64,000 nucleotides of DNA. It comes from Aplysia californica. Its lineage: Eukaryota > Mollusca > Gastropoda > Aplysiida > Aplysiidae. Shown here piece by piece: positions 30,149 through 41,432 of the stretch. Both the position numbers and the translations under genes were made by a program. The number at the start of each line of letters is the position of its first letter. Within the stretch, counting starts at the first letter, position 1. The stretch spans positions 2,371,228 to 2,435,227 of the forward strand of contig NW_004797289.1 of NCBI RefSeq assembly GCF_000002075.1, in the 5' to 3' direction. The notes under the pieces are model-generated. The model did no database searches. It saw only the letters and a program-made list of their open reading frames with translations, and was not told the DNA's origin.

Positions 30149-30595
30149 ATGTCTCTGCTTGGTGCCCGCAGCAAGTTTTACTTTTACAACACCATGGTCT
30201 GCCTGCTGAAAGTTTTGGAGGGGAAGAGGATCAAGGTGGAAATCAGAAACAGCATCACGGTATGTGGACAGCTGGACACGGTGGAAGGTTCAATGGCCTT
30301 GAATCTCTCAGATGTTGTGTGGACCGATGTGCTTGGGAGACAGATTCGATTTTCCAAGTTTTACATTAAAGGCAGACAGATCGTTTACGTGCACATCCCT
30401 GATGAGATTGACATTGTGCATGCCATGAAGTGGGAGCTCAATAAGACTGAATACTTCATGAGTAAAGAGAGAAAACAACAGACTGAGGCATTTGAAAGAA
30501 AGCAGAAAATGAAAGAAAGAACTCGACAAAGAAATGATAAAAGAGAACAAAGATTTCAGCAAAGATCTGACAGAGGGAGAGGGGGGAGGAGTTGA
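30149..30595 (+). CDS. LSM10: U7 snRNA-associated Sm-like protein LSm10
   Basis: LSm10 replaces SmD1 in the Sm ring of the U7 snRNP, the nuclear particle that cleaves replication-dependent histone pre-mRNAs. The 148-residue product begins MSLLGARSKFYFYNT. The Sm fold is clear: VEIRNSITVCGQLDTVEG and MALNLSDVVWTD (Sm1), then FYIKGRQIVYVHIPDEIDI (Sm2), matching human VTGRNVRYVHIPDDVNI. Human LSM10 is 123 residues; the extra length is a basic Lys/Arg/Gln-rich tail from about residue 105 (MSKERKQQTEAFERKQ) ending in RGRGGRS. An acceptor (TTTGTTTTAG) lies at 30117-30126, so upstream noncoding exon(s) are expected but not located. The start is the first ATG after that acceptor and fits the human N-terminus; the frame stays open upstream. 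A MITE begins 88 bp after the stop. Confidence 0.9.
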   Translation: MSLLGARSKFYFYNTMVCLLKVLEGKRIKVEIRNSITVCGQLDTVEGSMALNLSDVVWTDVLGRQIRFSKFYIKGRQIVYVHIPDEIDIVHAMKWELNKTEYFMSKERKQQTEAFERKQKMKERTRQRNDKREQRFQQRSDRGRGGRS

Positions 30596-30947
30596 AACTA
30601 TTTGATAAAGTTACACGTGCTTGTACATTTTTATGTTTCGTATTTTGTTTTTTAAAACTTGAACAGTTTCTTGTTCTTTTTTTGTGAGGCAGCATAGTGA
30701 AATCACTTGATTGTTCAAATAATGGAATTGAAGAAACCGGCATTTTTCCGCCGGTATGTCTGTCTTTATTAAAAATTTTATTTTTGACTCAACCCCCTCT
30801 ATGTCCATTTTATTCACATTTATGTGTGGAGTTAACTGAAAAATGTTGATTAAAGGTACAACAAATGTATAGTCGATCACAGTTTCGAAAGACTCAAGCT
30901 CTGGAAGTCACTAATTTTCTCGCTAATTTTACCCCCATCTCCTTTAA

Positions 30948-32407
30948 CTCACTATTCCCAAGTAATTATGAGACATAGACATGCCGGCCGCCCGGAGGCC
31001 GAATCCAGTATATTTATGGGATGGGCTTTAATAATCGGTATCGCTTTTGTTTTTTGGTTACAAGCGACAGGAAGTGATAAGCCAACAGTTAACCCACTTG
31101 TTTCGTTGTGATACTTTTTGAGCTGTAATAGACTAAGTTAGTCACCTTCGCATCGAGATAGAAACTCGGTGAACAGAAACAAAGCCGTGATTGTTTTAAG
31201 AGTGGAGATAGCCTCTCAAAGACATAAACAGAACTTTTTTGAAGTGTTTGAAGGGTCTGATAGTGAACTAGAAGGCTAAAGCTCTTTCAATGTCCCACAA
31301 AACTTACTAGAAGCTGCCAGATATATGAAATGGACTGTAGCTCAAGCCATTAACTATTGGAGTCGGAGTTTGGTGAAAGTGAAAGTAGGAATAAGAATTT
31401 TCTTTCTTCTTCTTCCTAGTCTAATCCAAGCAATATACAAATCTAGTAGTTCTAGTTGTGGGAACAGTAGCACTAAATCTATTAGTTGCAGGTACTACAA
31501 TGCGCAAGGTGGGAAAATGACAGTAGTATCCCAGTGTGGACTTCAGACAGAACTACAGGAACAAGGGTACTTTCACACCATTTGCGAAATGCATTATGAA
31601 CTCACACTGGGACTCAATTTCATGCTTCCACACCAGACTCAACATACATGTAAGGATTACCCGCTTGTTTTTAAGTTATTCAGAAAATGTTCTGTAACAT
31701 AGGCCTAAAGAAGTAATATGAACACTCCATGCAGGACAGTTATTTTTTGATAGATGTTTTTAAATTACAAATAGAGCGTCCCAAAAAATTGTGTAACCCC
31801 CTGACATTACCATTTCAAAATATTGATAAAATAAAAATTACTGGGACAAATTAGAAGCAGTTTTCTCTTTCTGTGAGAGTATTTGTGTTACGACGTGGTG
31901 GAATCAGGCGCTCGTCAATTTTTGGGTATATTGAGTTATTGGTACCTTTATAAGGCTTGTTCATTTGTATTGCTTGTGATAAAAGAAGTACCCATCTATC
32001 TTGAAAAGAAGTAAAGATTTGCAATTGAAGCTGCCAAAATCAGGTGTAGGCCTATTATATAGCTTGAGAGACTTGGAAAGAAATAATTGTATTTGTGTGC
32101 CTTTTATCAACTTTTTTTCATTGAAATTTTCACCAAAATGTATTTTTCAACAGATTTAAAATGTGTTGAACCAAAAAAAAGAATATTTGAAAAAAATTGC
32201 ACAACCTGCGGAAAAATGCAGATTTCTCTGATTTAATTATTTTGACGAGCGCCTGATTCCACCACGCTGCCTCACATTTCTTTCTTTTGTTGCCTTTTTA
32301 AAATTATGATAGCTTTCACAGACTTTTTGTGGTTAACAATTCAGTATACCTCAAAACTGTCAGGCTGCAATGGTTGCTGGGTGAAAAATAGCTCAGGCTC
32401 AAGTGAG
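30948..32407. mobile_element. TTAA-flanked element, piggyBac-like, with a nested MITE
   Basis: TTAA at 30944-30947 and 32408-32411. Ends CTCACTATTCCCAAG and, inverted, CTCACTTGAGCCTGAGC. 1460 bp, of which 31884-32276 is a younger nested MITE. A 125-codon frame (31325-31702) has no domain I recognise. It interrupts an older MITE, which supports real insertion boundaries. Confidence 0.6.
31884..32276. mobile_element. MITE of the GTGGTGGAATCAGG family, nested copy
   Basis: Left end TGTGTTACGACGTGGTGGAA and right end TTCCACCACGCTGCCTCACA, with GCGCTCGTCAA / TTGACGAGCGC inside. ATTT flanks both sides, as for 37795-38232, a likely 4-bp target duplication. Confidence 0.75.
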
Positions 32408-32644
32408 TTAAACCCAAATGTTTCGACTTCTATGCAAGATAGACGGGTATCTTTTTCATCAAAATCAAAAGCAAGACCAATGAACAAGCTTTAAGGTGAT
32501 ATCAATAACTCCATACACCCAAAAATTGACGGCTGCCTGATTCCATGGCATCCTGACGCACTTATCATGGACAATGCATATAGAACATTTTGGATAATGA
32601 ACTTGAACTGTCTTGCAGAAGTTTGAAGTTAAGATAGATCCAAA

Positions 32645-33955
32645 GGGAGTTTTGATATTTTTCTAAATAATAATAAAATAATGCCAATGGATTGCATTTA
32701 TATAGCGCATATCCACTTATGCAATGCTCTATGCGCTTAACATGATACATATTATGGATTTACAAATCAATTTTAAAGGTACATAGTGTTACATACTTGT
32801 GCAAACACATATTCACTCATGCACGCACCACACACACATACATACACACATACGTACATATGCACATACGCACATACAAACTCACAACGATCTACAGCTT
32901 GGATGGATTCTGTCTAATCGAAATAGGATGAAAATAGAAATGCTTTTAGTTTCTTCTTAAAAATTTCTAGATTTTCTGCTTCTCTGATAGTTTTTGGAAG
33001 CCTATTCCAAACAAGTGGGGCAAAATATGAAAAAGAGCGGTGGCCATATGATTTATAATTTATTTTAGGCTTAACAAGGGTTGTTTTGTCACTTGATGAT
33101 CTGAGCGTTCTAGGAGGCACATAGGGTGTTAAAATCTGTTTTAGATAGTCCGATGATAAATCATTTAAGCACTTGTAGCAAGTTAAACAGATTTTATATG
33201 TGATACGCTCTTTCACTGGGAGCCAGTGTAATGCTTTTAAAATAGGAGTCACATGATCATGCTTTAGTTTTTTAGTAATTATTTTGGCAGCAATATTTTG
33301 TACTCTTTGTAGTTGTTGTAACTGTTCATCAGGTACACCAGCCAGTAAGGAATTGCAATAATCAATCCTTGACAATATAAGTGATGTTGTTAAAGTTTTG
33401 GTGACACCAACAGATAGATATTTTCTAATGCTCCCTATTTTCTTCAGCTGGAGATATAGATTTTTACAAAGATTGGATACATGGTATTTCATTGACATGT
33501 CTTGATCTAGCACCACACCTAAATTTTTTATTTTAGTTTGGGCTGATATTTCGTGGCCATTGATGTTTATTTTGATATTGTCGATTTCATTGCATGCGCT
33601 GCTACGAAGAAATAATATTTCGGTCTTATCCTCATTTAATTTTAATTTGTTCTTGAGCATCCATTTTCTTATATCATTGATACATCTGGCGATTCTATCT
33701 ATGAGATTGTGTACATTGTCAGTTGTAGTGAATCCATACAGCTGTGTATCGTCTGCATAAAGATGGTAATTGAGGGCATATAAAGAAATTATTGATGACA
33801 GACTTTGCGTGTACATATTGTAAAGATGACAGGACCAAGGACCGAACTTTTCTTGTCCTTTCTGAATCTGAAATCCTTCCTGTCTGCTTGTCACCGAACC
33901 TAGTGATCTGTATTTCGAGTTTTGTACTTTGTCTTGTTTGACATGGCTCATTTTG
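32645..33955 (-). mobile_element. Jockey-superfamily (L2/CR1-like) LINE, 5'-truncated
   Basis: A long frame 32914-33951 holds YHLYADDTQLYGF (the catalytic YADD box), WMLKNKLKLNEDKTEILFLR, IKNLGVVLDQDMSMKYHVS, LILSRIDYCNSLLAGVPDEQ, LKALHWLPVKERITYKICL and YVPPRTLRSSS, ending YGHRSFSYFAPLVWNRLP and FKKKLKAFLFSSYFD. This order is typical of L2/CR1-group ORF2. The upstream VLGPVIF block is in another frame. The 3' end at 32645-32760 has GCGCTATATAAATGC and an (ATT)n tail. Only the RT C-terminal half survives, but the reading frame is long and fairly young. Confidence 0.85.
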
Positions 33956-34097
33956 ATTTAACTTTAGTTACTATACTGATCCATTTATTATTATGATGTT
34001 ATGCAGAATGCAATTTTAAGTTTGAAGCTTTTTTGCTAGCTTCTGTTCATTTCAAGGCTTGTGTTCCTATATTTATACCATGTGGGTACTGCTCATA

Positions 34098-34260
34098 CGG
34101 CATCTGTGGTGTAGCATTTAGGCACTTTGCTGTTGCATGCAGGAGATCCAAGTTTGATTCCCGAGTTTTAAGAAATTTTGTTACCCAGTATCTTGGCCTT
34201 TCTGCTCGAATGTTATATCCCTCTCAATCCAGGTTGGCCCTGATACAGACAGAAAAAAAT
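34098..34260 (+). mobile_element. SINE-2 copy (tRNA-like head)
   Basis: GGTGTAGCATTTAGGCACTT (A-box-like) and AAGTTTGATTCCCGAG (B-box-like), followed by TTACCCAGTATCTTGGCCTT as in the minus-strand copy at 2455-2577. Confidence 0.55.
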
Positions 34261-34687
34261 AACGGATTGTATATATATGCCAAGTGATGTGTATGTTACA
34301 TGTTTGTGTTTTCACTTAATAGGTTGTTTTCATGCTTTTCTAGTAGCGGTACAAAAAGCTAAAGAAAATGGAACCTCCTTCAATGACTTTTCATTTGAAC
34401 AAGGAGGGAGAAATGACATTTTATGTTAAATTTTGAAGGCCAAATATTTTGTGAGTGCAAATTACAGCAAAGGAGACAAACGTTGTTTGTGTATAAATGG
34501 GAAAGCTGTGCTACACTTTCTTAAATGCATTTTGCGTGTTGTACTGCATGATATGACCTGATCTTTTAATACCATTATTCGTTATTAGCGACACAAGCAA
34601 GTGTTGAAATATATGCCATAAACAGCAGAACATTCATTTTGAAATTGATAGATCTTTCAAGGATTGTCTCAATAAAGCTGCGGACCA

Positions 34688-35041
34688 CAGGTGTCAAACT
34701 CAGGATCCACGGACCACATCTTGACGAGCAAAAAGTTGAATCTGAGCGCACGAGTGAATTTTAGGTAGATCTAGTCCATCCTGAGCTAAGAATCTCTATA
34801 ACACAGAACCTTGCTCCAAACATTAATGAACTTGTTGTCAAGAAAAGATGCCGAACATCCAGCTCTGACAAATTGGCCTAAAGGTGAAATTTGGTATGCC
34901 TTGATTTGTTATAATTTAATTTAATTTTCTTTTTAGAAAAAGGTTTAGTTTTTCCACTGCTCAGTGAGTGATTATTCAATTCTCCCAGCAACCTTTAGTG
35001 TAGCTTGATTTTGGCCCCCTGAATGATTGCGTTTGACCCTG
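34688..35041. mobile_element. Possible hAT-type MITE
   Basis: Left CAGGTGTCAAACTCAGGATC and right GGCCCCCTGAATGATTGCGT then TTGACCCTG are a degenerate inverted pair of the CAGGGGTGTCAAACTC type common in hAT elements. No clear 8-bp duplication, so tentative. Confidence 0.4.
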
Positions 35042-36224
35042 TCTGTAGTGATATAGTACCGTACACAGAGTGTAAATGTTGGGGACTCCTGTTTTAGATC
35101 AAGAAAAACGGTCTGAGATTTCAAGTTTTGTATGGTTTGAACCTCTCTTAGAGGAACTGTCTGTCGTATGATCAAAGTTTCGAGCTTTTGTGTCTTTCTT
35201 TTTGTATAACTGGATACTTGGAAGGTAATCAGGGGCTACACTCCGTTATTTTGTTTCTTTGGGATTTTTACAGACAGGGAATTTCTCACTGTGGTTCGTG
35301 TGAACAAACAAGATCTGTTGATGTGAATTACAATACATTGTGATGTGAATGTGGCCAAGTTTCTACTGTAAAGTAGTCAAATTTGTTATAAGTTGTATTT
35401 TGTTGTTTTTTGAAGTTTTGACCCGAGTTTTAGCTTTGCGCTGGTTGCATTCTTGACAGGTTTCACATTCAGATAAAATAAAATTTTACAATTTTAAAAC
35501 TGTCTTGTTGTTAAAATGTTTGCATTGCGTCAGTGAATGGAATTTTTAAAAATCCATGTTGTGCCTAGATTTAGTTCTTAATGAATATATATGGAAAATA
35601 TGGCTTAATTTGAAGGAGAACTGTTACAAATCTTGTTGCTGTCATGGAGTTATAATTTGGTCACACAAACTATTGCTTACCCATTTCTTGAAGCGTGTCA
35701 AATTATTCTATGATATGAAAATGTCTCTTCTCACTCTTTACATTCAGGTTTCATCGTGATGAACCGGCAATAATGAACTGCATCTAATGGAAGTGTGAAA
35801 ACAAAAGTGGGTGAATCTGACATCATAGTTTTCTGCGTGGAAAATTTCAAAATTCTACGCCCAATTTTACCCCCAAAATGACCAAATTGTGCAAAATTTC
35901 TGCAAGGATTAGTCGGATTACAACCATATCTAAACTTCTGTTTCCATATATATATGGCTTTAAATGTATATAAGTACCAATTAATCATAAGCTGAGGAGT
36001 AGCACTACAGACACTGTAAATAAAATTTTAACCCCCCCACCCCCCCCCAGCAATTAGCAGCATTCTGAATTATTGTTGTTTAAAAACACAAGCCCATAAC
36101 ATAAAATTAAAACACTAGCAAAAGTGTGACCCAAAGAAATAGACACTATACCAAATACCAGTGATTTCAAAATCACTTGAGCTGGCAGTTTGAGCTTTTG
36201 TCATTAATTGTCAGGAGGCGTTGA
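35042..36224. other. Intergenic, nothing recognised
   Basis: AT-rich; a poly-C tract at about 36033-36049. No exon or matched repeat. Confidence 0.4.
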
Positions 36225-36455
36225 AGACAAAAAAGACAATACGTTGTTTTCCTTGAGAAAAAAGAAGTCCTAGGAACATGGGCAGAATATGTAGGAGAAT
36301 TATTTAAAGATAAAAGACCACCCCTACCACAACCAAGCGACAACACTGGTCCCAACATTCTTAAGTCAGAGGTAGAGCTCGCAATTAGAATTAGAAACAC
36401 CCCAGATAGAAAAACCCTCGGTGAAGATGGCATAAACACAGAATGCCCATCCACC
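36225..36455 (+). mobile_element. LINE fragment between endonuclease and RT
   Basis: Plus-strand peptides EVLGTWAEYVGELFKDKRPP and PNILKSEVELAIRIRNTPDR then TLGEDGINTE fit the linker before the RT domain of invertebrate LINEs. Probably the same family as 27770-28980, of which this is the adjoining upstream part. Confidence 0.6.
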
Positions 36456-36769
36456 GTCGATTTACGGGTGTGTTCAAGTACATTGCATAATACGTACTAA
36501 CGGAACAGTTTTCCGGAAAACACATTTGTGCTTTTGGTAAACTGAAGTTCAGCGGCATTTGTTTTCAACGCATTCTTTCCTTTCAAAAATGTATCCGATC
36601 CAATTTTTTGCTGAAAGACAAATCTCGTCTCGCCTGTATTCCTAGTCCTAGATTCTATAACAATAGCCGCTACTAGCGCATGCACAATAGAATCCAGATA
36701 GAACGCAGTGCTACTGACTGAAGTGTTTTTAGGCTATTCCCAAAAGGGGGGATATTAACATGTTTTTCT

Positions 36770-37107
36770 TGTCGCACAGTAGAATTGTAATTGGGCTGAT
36801 TTATCAATATCATGCTCACACTGTTCCGGAATAATACCGGAAATAGGGGGAACTGCTGCTTTTTCTTTCCTCATCCTTGCCTTACTAATCTTTACTATTG
36901 TCATTTTTTCATCTACTTCTTTTGTATATTTGTCACTCTCTTGTGAACTGCTATTTCCGGGGTGCCTTGATAGTCGAAGCAGACTTTGCACTGTTGGGGC
37001 CAGTGAGGTGAGCAAAGTCCTGATTCCCCGTAGATGACCTCTGTTGACATCCGCCCCTTGACCCTTATGACCTATGCAGTTGTGAGCGCTGTAAAAACTT
37101 ACTAATA
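36770..37107 (+). mobile_element. SINE-C-like repeat ending in the shared hairpin
   Basis: Matches 48892-49217 in inverted orientation over about 320 bp and ends with the hairpin domain (TTATGACCTATGCAGTTGTG, GAGCGCTGTAAAAAC) and TTACTAATA. Read in the other direction, both copies keep the same open frame (see findings). Confidence 0.6.
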
Positions 37108-37114
37108 CGGGCTC

Positions 37115-37207
37115 ACTACGGATGGGATCGCCCGACTCGGTCGCCTCAAAAACAAACGTGTTTGTTTTCAGTTTCAGGCGATCGGGTTAGGGCGATCCAG
37201 CCGTAGT
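37115..37207. mobile_element. 93-bp foldback element, GGGCTC on both sides
   Basis: Arms ACTACGGATGGGATCGCCC and GGGCGATCCAGCCGTAGT pair, extended by GGTCGCCT / AGGCGATC; the loop holds a second palindrome AAACAAACGTGTTTGTTT. GGGCTC directly flanks it at 37109-37114 and 37208-37213. Confidence 0.65.
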
Positions 37208-37794
37208 GGGCTCCCCGTTAATCGTAAAACAATAAAGAATCTAGATCTAGATCAATTTTGTTTCCCCCCCAAAAAGTGCGCCCTTATTTCCGGATTCCGG
37301 TGAGAGGGAGATTACTCTGTCGTCAGCTCGCTTTAGTTTTATTTTTTTCTCGCAATTCTACGTCTGAAAGCATAATAATGCAATTTTGCAAAAAATCAAA
37401 ATTCTGCGGCCGCCCCGCGGGTGAAATTCCGCGGCGTGGTAGATCCATTATTCCGCGGCCACGCTGCGGTTGCAGCGCCCGTGGAAAACTACGATGTCGG
37501 GTGAATATAATCACTCTCCACTTTTTTGCTGTCATGAGTTCTCCACAAGGCTATACCCTCAGACATGATTGAGTCCCTTTTAACATCAAATAAACCAAAC
37601 TTTCAACAACACAAAAGCTATAGAATTAATGATGATATGATTGGAAATGTTTTACACCCCCATCAACACATTTTGCATCATTCAGCTTGATGAAAAAAAG
37701 AACCTCATCACTCAAGAATTGAACTCACTTCTTCTGCATGCTATGACAAAGACCACTTACACCACATGATGATAAATGTTTGTCATAGCACATT

Positions 37795-38232
37795 TGTGAG
37801 ACAGCGTGGTGGAATCAGGCTCTCGTCAAAATATTCAAAGTGAAGAAACTGGCATTTTTTCTCAGGTTTGTGAATTTTTATCAAATTTTTGTTTTTTGGC
37901 TCAACACCTTTCATGCCCATTAAAGAACTCATTTCTGTGTGGATTTTTCTGAAAATAACCGATTAGAGGCACAAAAAAATGTAAATTTTCAGTTACCACG
38001 GACTTTTAAGCTAAGGAAATAACTAATCTTTGGCGGCCTTTTTCTCACTAATTTTATCTCTGAAAACAGGTGATCCCCACCTCCTTCATTCACAAATATC
38101 TTAACTTGTATTCAAGATAAATGTATATTTTTTTCATCCAAATAAAGACAAGTGAACAAGCTTTAAGATGAAACCAATAACTCTACATGCCCAAAAATTG
38201 ACGAGAGCCTGATTCCACCACGCTGCCTCACA
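37795..38232. mobile_element. MITE of the GTGGTGGAATCAGG family, intact
   Basis: 35-bp terminal inverted repeats with one mismatch, starting TGTGAGACAGCGTGGTGG and ending CCACCACGCTGCCTCACA. 438 bp. ATTT on both sides if the first T is excluded. Best reference copy of three in the window. Confidence 0.85.
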
Positions 38233-39395
38233 TTTAGACTTTCCACATTTGTTACAAATAATTACGATGGTGGCAGGCAGAACTCGTAGGTCCTATTTCT
38301 TTACTCTCTGTCTATTGTTTCTTTCTGTCTGTCTTACTTTTTCCCCACCACTAAATGACCATTATTACATCGATGTGCTTTTTTTACTCAAACAAACAAA
38401 CAAATAATTACAGGATGACAAACATTCAAAGGCACTGGAATGTTTATTGAATAAATTAAGTGTAGGGCTACAGCATAGACAACATGAGGTACGTCATGTA
38501 ATAAAATGCTGGAATGCTGACAAAGATGACTTTGGCTCATCTCCAGAATAAGAATGCTAAACATCAAGAAAGTTGAGCTCATAAATACCATAAATCATGT
38601 ATAAAAAAAGAACTGGACCCACTACTACTGGTAGTAGCACATGTGTAAACTAGAGAACTTGATCTTGTGCACAAGAACAAAACAAACAGATTGACCTAAT
38701 TCATGTAGTCTATAAAACAGAACTTAACCCTGTATACAAGAATAAACAAATTGACCACGTACAGGTGCAAAGAGACTTCTGATCTAAAATGAAGAACTTG
38801 ACCTGGTACATAAGAATAAAACAAAGAACTTGATGAAGTGGTACATGTATACATTAAATGGAGCACTTGACCTAAAAATTAAAACACCTCTATAGATTTA
38901 TACAACACTAGTTGTTGTGGAGCAGGAGCGTTTCAGAAATAAATAAACTGTTATGACCATCACTTACAATTAATCGTGAAATCAATAGGTCTTACCCCTG
39001 GTGGTGCGTAAAATTGCCGGTACTCCTAGCCATTGGGACATCAGTGAGGGAGACTGAGACCCTATCCCCAACCTGAGCCCGTCTGGGACAATACACTCAC
39101 GGAAAATAGAGTTAGCTACACAGGACATTGTTGATTATTTTGAAGATCTTTCTGAATTAGATGCTGATAATGACGAGGACTACCCTGATTGGGAAATGTA
39201 ATGTGATTCTGACGAGGATATAAATGTGAGGGGAATATAGGCGTGAATCACTCAGGAGCCCAGGCAGAGGGCACGGTAGCTTCAGGAGGTCAGGGCTCAA
39301 AGAGTTAAGTCATTAGTGGGTCGAAAGAGGCAGATATACTTAGTAAGGGAACATGATAAATCTTCTCCATTGTGATGAACTTTGTCAAACATATA
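38233..39395. other. Intergenic; possible piggyBac remnant near 39130-39302
   Basis: VDYFEDLSELDADNDEDYPD at 39132-39195 is acidic like a piggyBac transposase N-terminus, and CAAAGAGTTAA at 39302 could be a right end. No left end identified. The rest shows nothing. Confidence 0.3.
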
Positions 39396-39571
39396 CAGTG
39401 GAGTTTGCTTAAAAACCAAAACCTGGGGGGGAGGGGGGGCATCACATTTCTTTGGTTTAGAGAGGTTGCTCAAACAGAACAAGTAGAAGAAAAACTTATT
39501 GGGGATTTTATTTTATTTCAGTTTTCAGTTGATTTGGGATAAACCGTGTTTGGGTTAAGAAAACTCCACTG
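39396..39571. mobile_element. 176-bp MITE with CAGTGGAGTTT ends
   Basis: CAGTGGAGTTTGCTTAAAAA at the left and TTAAGAAAACTCCACTG at the right. CATATA directly flanks both sides. A poly-G interrupted block is internal. Confidence 0.7.
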
Positions 39572-40813
39572 CATATAAATTTTACCAAATGCTCGAAGTA
39601 AGACTGTCATAGTCATACATCACTTTTTCATATGGCATATGGTAGGAAGGGTCTTATTGTAAACAGTCAATATGGTGTCTTAGGTGCTTGAATCAATAAT
39701 TTCCACAAACAAGTTTTGACAAATTACCCAAATCCTGAGCCAAAATTTGTGTTTGCATACAAATGCCTTTTTTTCCAGGTATAATTATCATAATAGATGG
39801 AAATAGGCAACGGAATCAAAGCTTCACAACATAAATGACTTGTTTCTCAAAACAGTACATCAGGCGGCTGTGATTAAAGAAACAAAGTTTTTTAAATTTG
39901 CAAATTACTTTGCTCCTATCCAATACTTCTGATTTCACACCAACCAAAAATTGCAATTTATAGCACGTATTCATATATATATATATATATACATTTGTAA
40001 AACTAATCAATAAATGTTTTTAATCAAATTTAGAATGTCTTGACTTTAGTAGGTATAAAAAGTTTTAAAAATCAAAGCAAGAATGTTAATGTTAGATGAG
40101 ATTACTTTTGTTGTTCTGATGTACGATTTTTTTAAAAGATTGATCCTTCACTCTCAAAAATAAATTTACCCGTTAAAATTGTGATGGAAACTTCTGCTGG
40201 AAAAACAAATTTAAATATGTATTCTTTGTTCCCAGTAAGTTGTGGAGTTTGAAAAACTTAAACATCAATGCTAAAGCTTCATGAAAGAAAAGAGAGGAAG
40301 AGAAATTACACGATTTTCTTTCCTTTACAATTTATCCTAAAAAAAGAAAAGTATGTATGTGAGAGAGAAAAAGGAGTTTAATTTTTTTATCACAAAAAGA
40401 TATATGTGAAGATGAGAGGGACAAAGGAGTTCTGCGTTATCTTTCTTCTGTTGCGAGTCAACAAGAAAAGGAAATCAAAATGTTTGTTTTGGTTTCTGTG
40501 CTTTGTAAACATCATCACAAAACTTATACAGTATTGCACAGATCGTCATAATGCAGAAGAACAATTCAGTCCAACAAACCTTTTTTGTGGTATTAAAAAA
40601 AATGTTTCAGTCACAATGTGTGTATGAGAAGGACATTTTCACACAGAAGAAACAAAACATTGAAACCAAATGCCCCAAAATATGGTTACCAAGAATTCAT
40701 TGCCTTGAGTCATAACACTGTATTAGAACTGCGATATCTTACTCAAAGCAAGCACTAAATACAGACAAAAGCACTGAAGAAACACTTCAACAACAGTAAA
40801 AGTAGTGGGCCAT
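39572..40813. other. Intergenic, no gene recognised
   Basis: AT-rich with a short (AT)n run near 39972. A 73-codon frame at 40406-40627 lacks any domain or splice context. Confidence 0.45.
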
Positions 40814-40817
40814 TTAA

Positions 40818-41428
40818 CCCCTTCGTTGCACTATGACATTCCTGGTACGTCATGAAAACGCGTAATACTTAGCGCTGTGCCATACCATGTACGCCACGAA
40901 ATTGGCAAAATCTGTCCCTCCTGGTTGCCTGTATGATGTTACATGTACGTAACGCTAATAACCTGGCTCTAATTCTTCTGTATGGAGTTTTACTCTTTAG
41001 CCCCCAAGTGCTGCGTAGATTCGTATTCGGGAACGAAAGACGCGAGTATCTGTACCAAATTTGCTAGTATTACTTTACTGCTAGGCTTGCAAGCGATCGA
41101 TAAACACAGATCTAGGTTTGTGGGTGGCCGTGTGCTCTCATAAATTTTAAACGTACACATCAAAAAGATTTTTTAAAGTACAATAAATTCACTTTTTGCC
41201 TTAGATTTGCAGGTTATTCGAAATTAAGAGTAAGATGGGAGAATCGGGGAATAGAAAATGTGAGAAAAGTGACAATCGAAGACCCGGTGTCTGAAATACG
41301 TCGAGTGCGCTGGATCTAGATCAAGAGTGTCCACTAACACAGAGACATTAGGCTGCTGTCCTGAGAAACTAGCTCAGCTGAAAATCAGTGCTGACAGTAG
41401 GAATGCATACCCCGTGGCAACGAAAGGG
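40818..41428. mobile_element. TTAA-flanked piggyBac-like MITE
   Basis: TTAA at 40814-40817 and 41429-41432; ends CCCCTTCGTTGC and, inverted, CCCTTTCGTTGC. 611 bp, no transposase. The CCC start is classic for piggyBac elements. Confidence 0.75.
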
Positions 41429-41432
41429 TTAA

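Larger units (their letters stand above)
30683..32560. mobile_element. MITE of the GTGGTGGAATCAGG family, split by an insertion
   Basis: Left end TGTGAGGCAGCATAGTGAAA (30683) and right end TTGACGGCTGCCTGATTCCA (to about 32560) with interior matching the intact copy at 37795-38232 (for example TGTGTGGA, CTCACTAATTTTA, GAACAAGCTTTAAG). The interior is interrupted by the TTAA-flanked element 30948-32407. The left end falls in the likely LSM10 3' UTR region. Confidence 0.7.

Noticed and set aside
31325-31702. 125-residue frame as a gene
   Set aside because: Lies within a TTAA-flanked element and shows no recognised domain.
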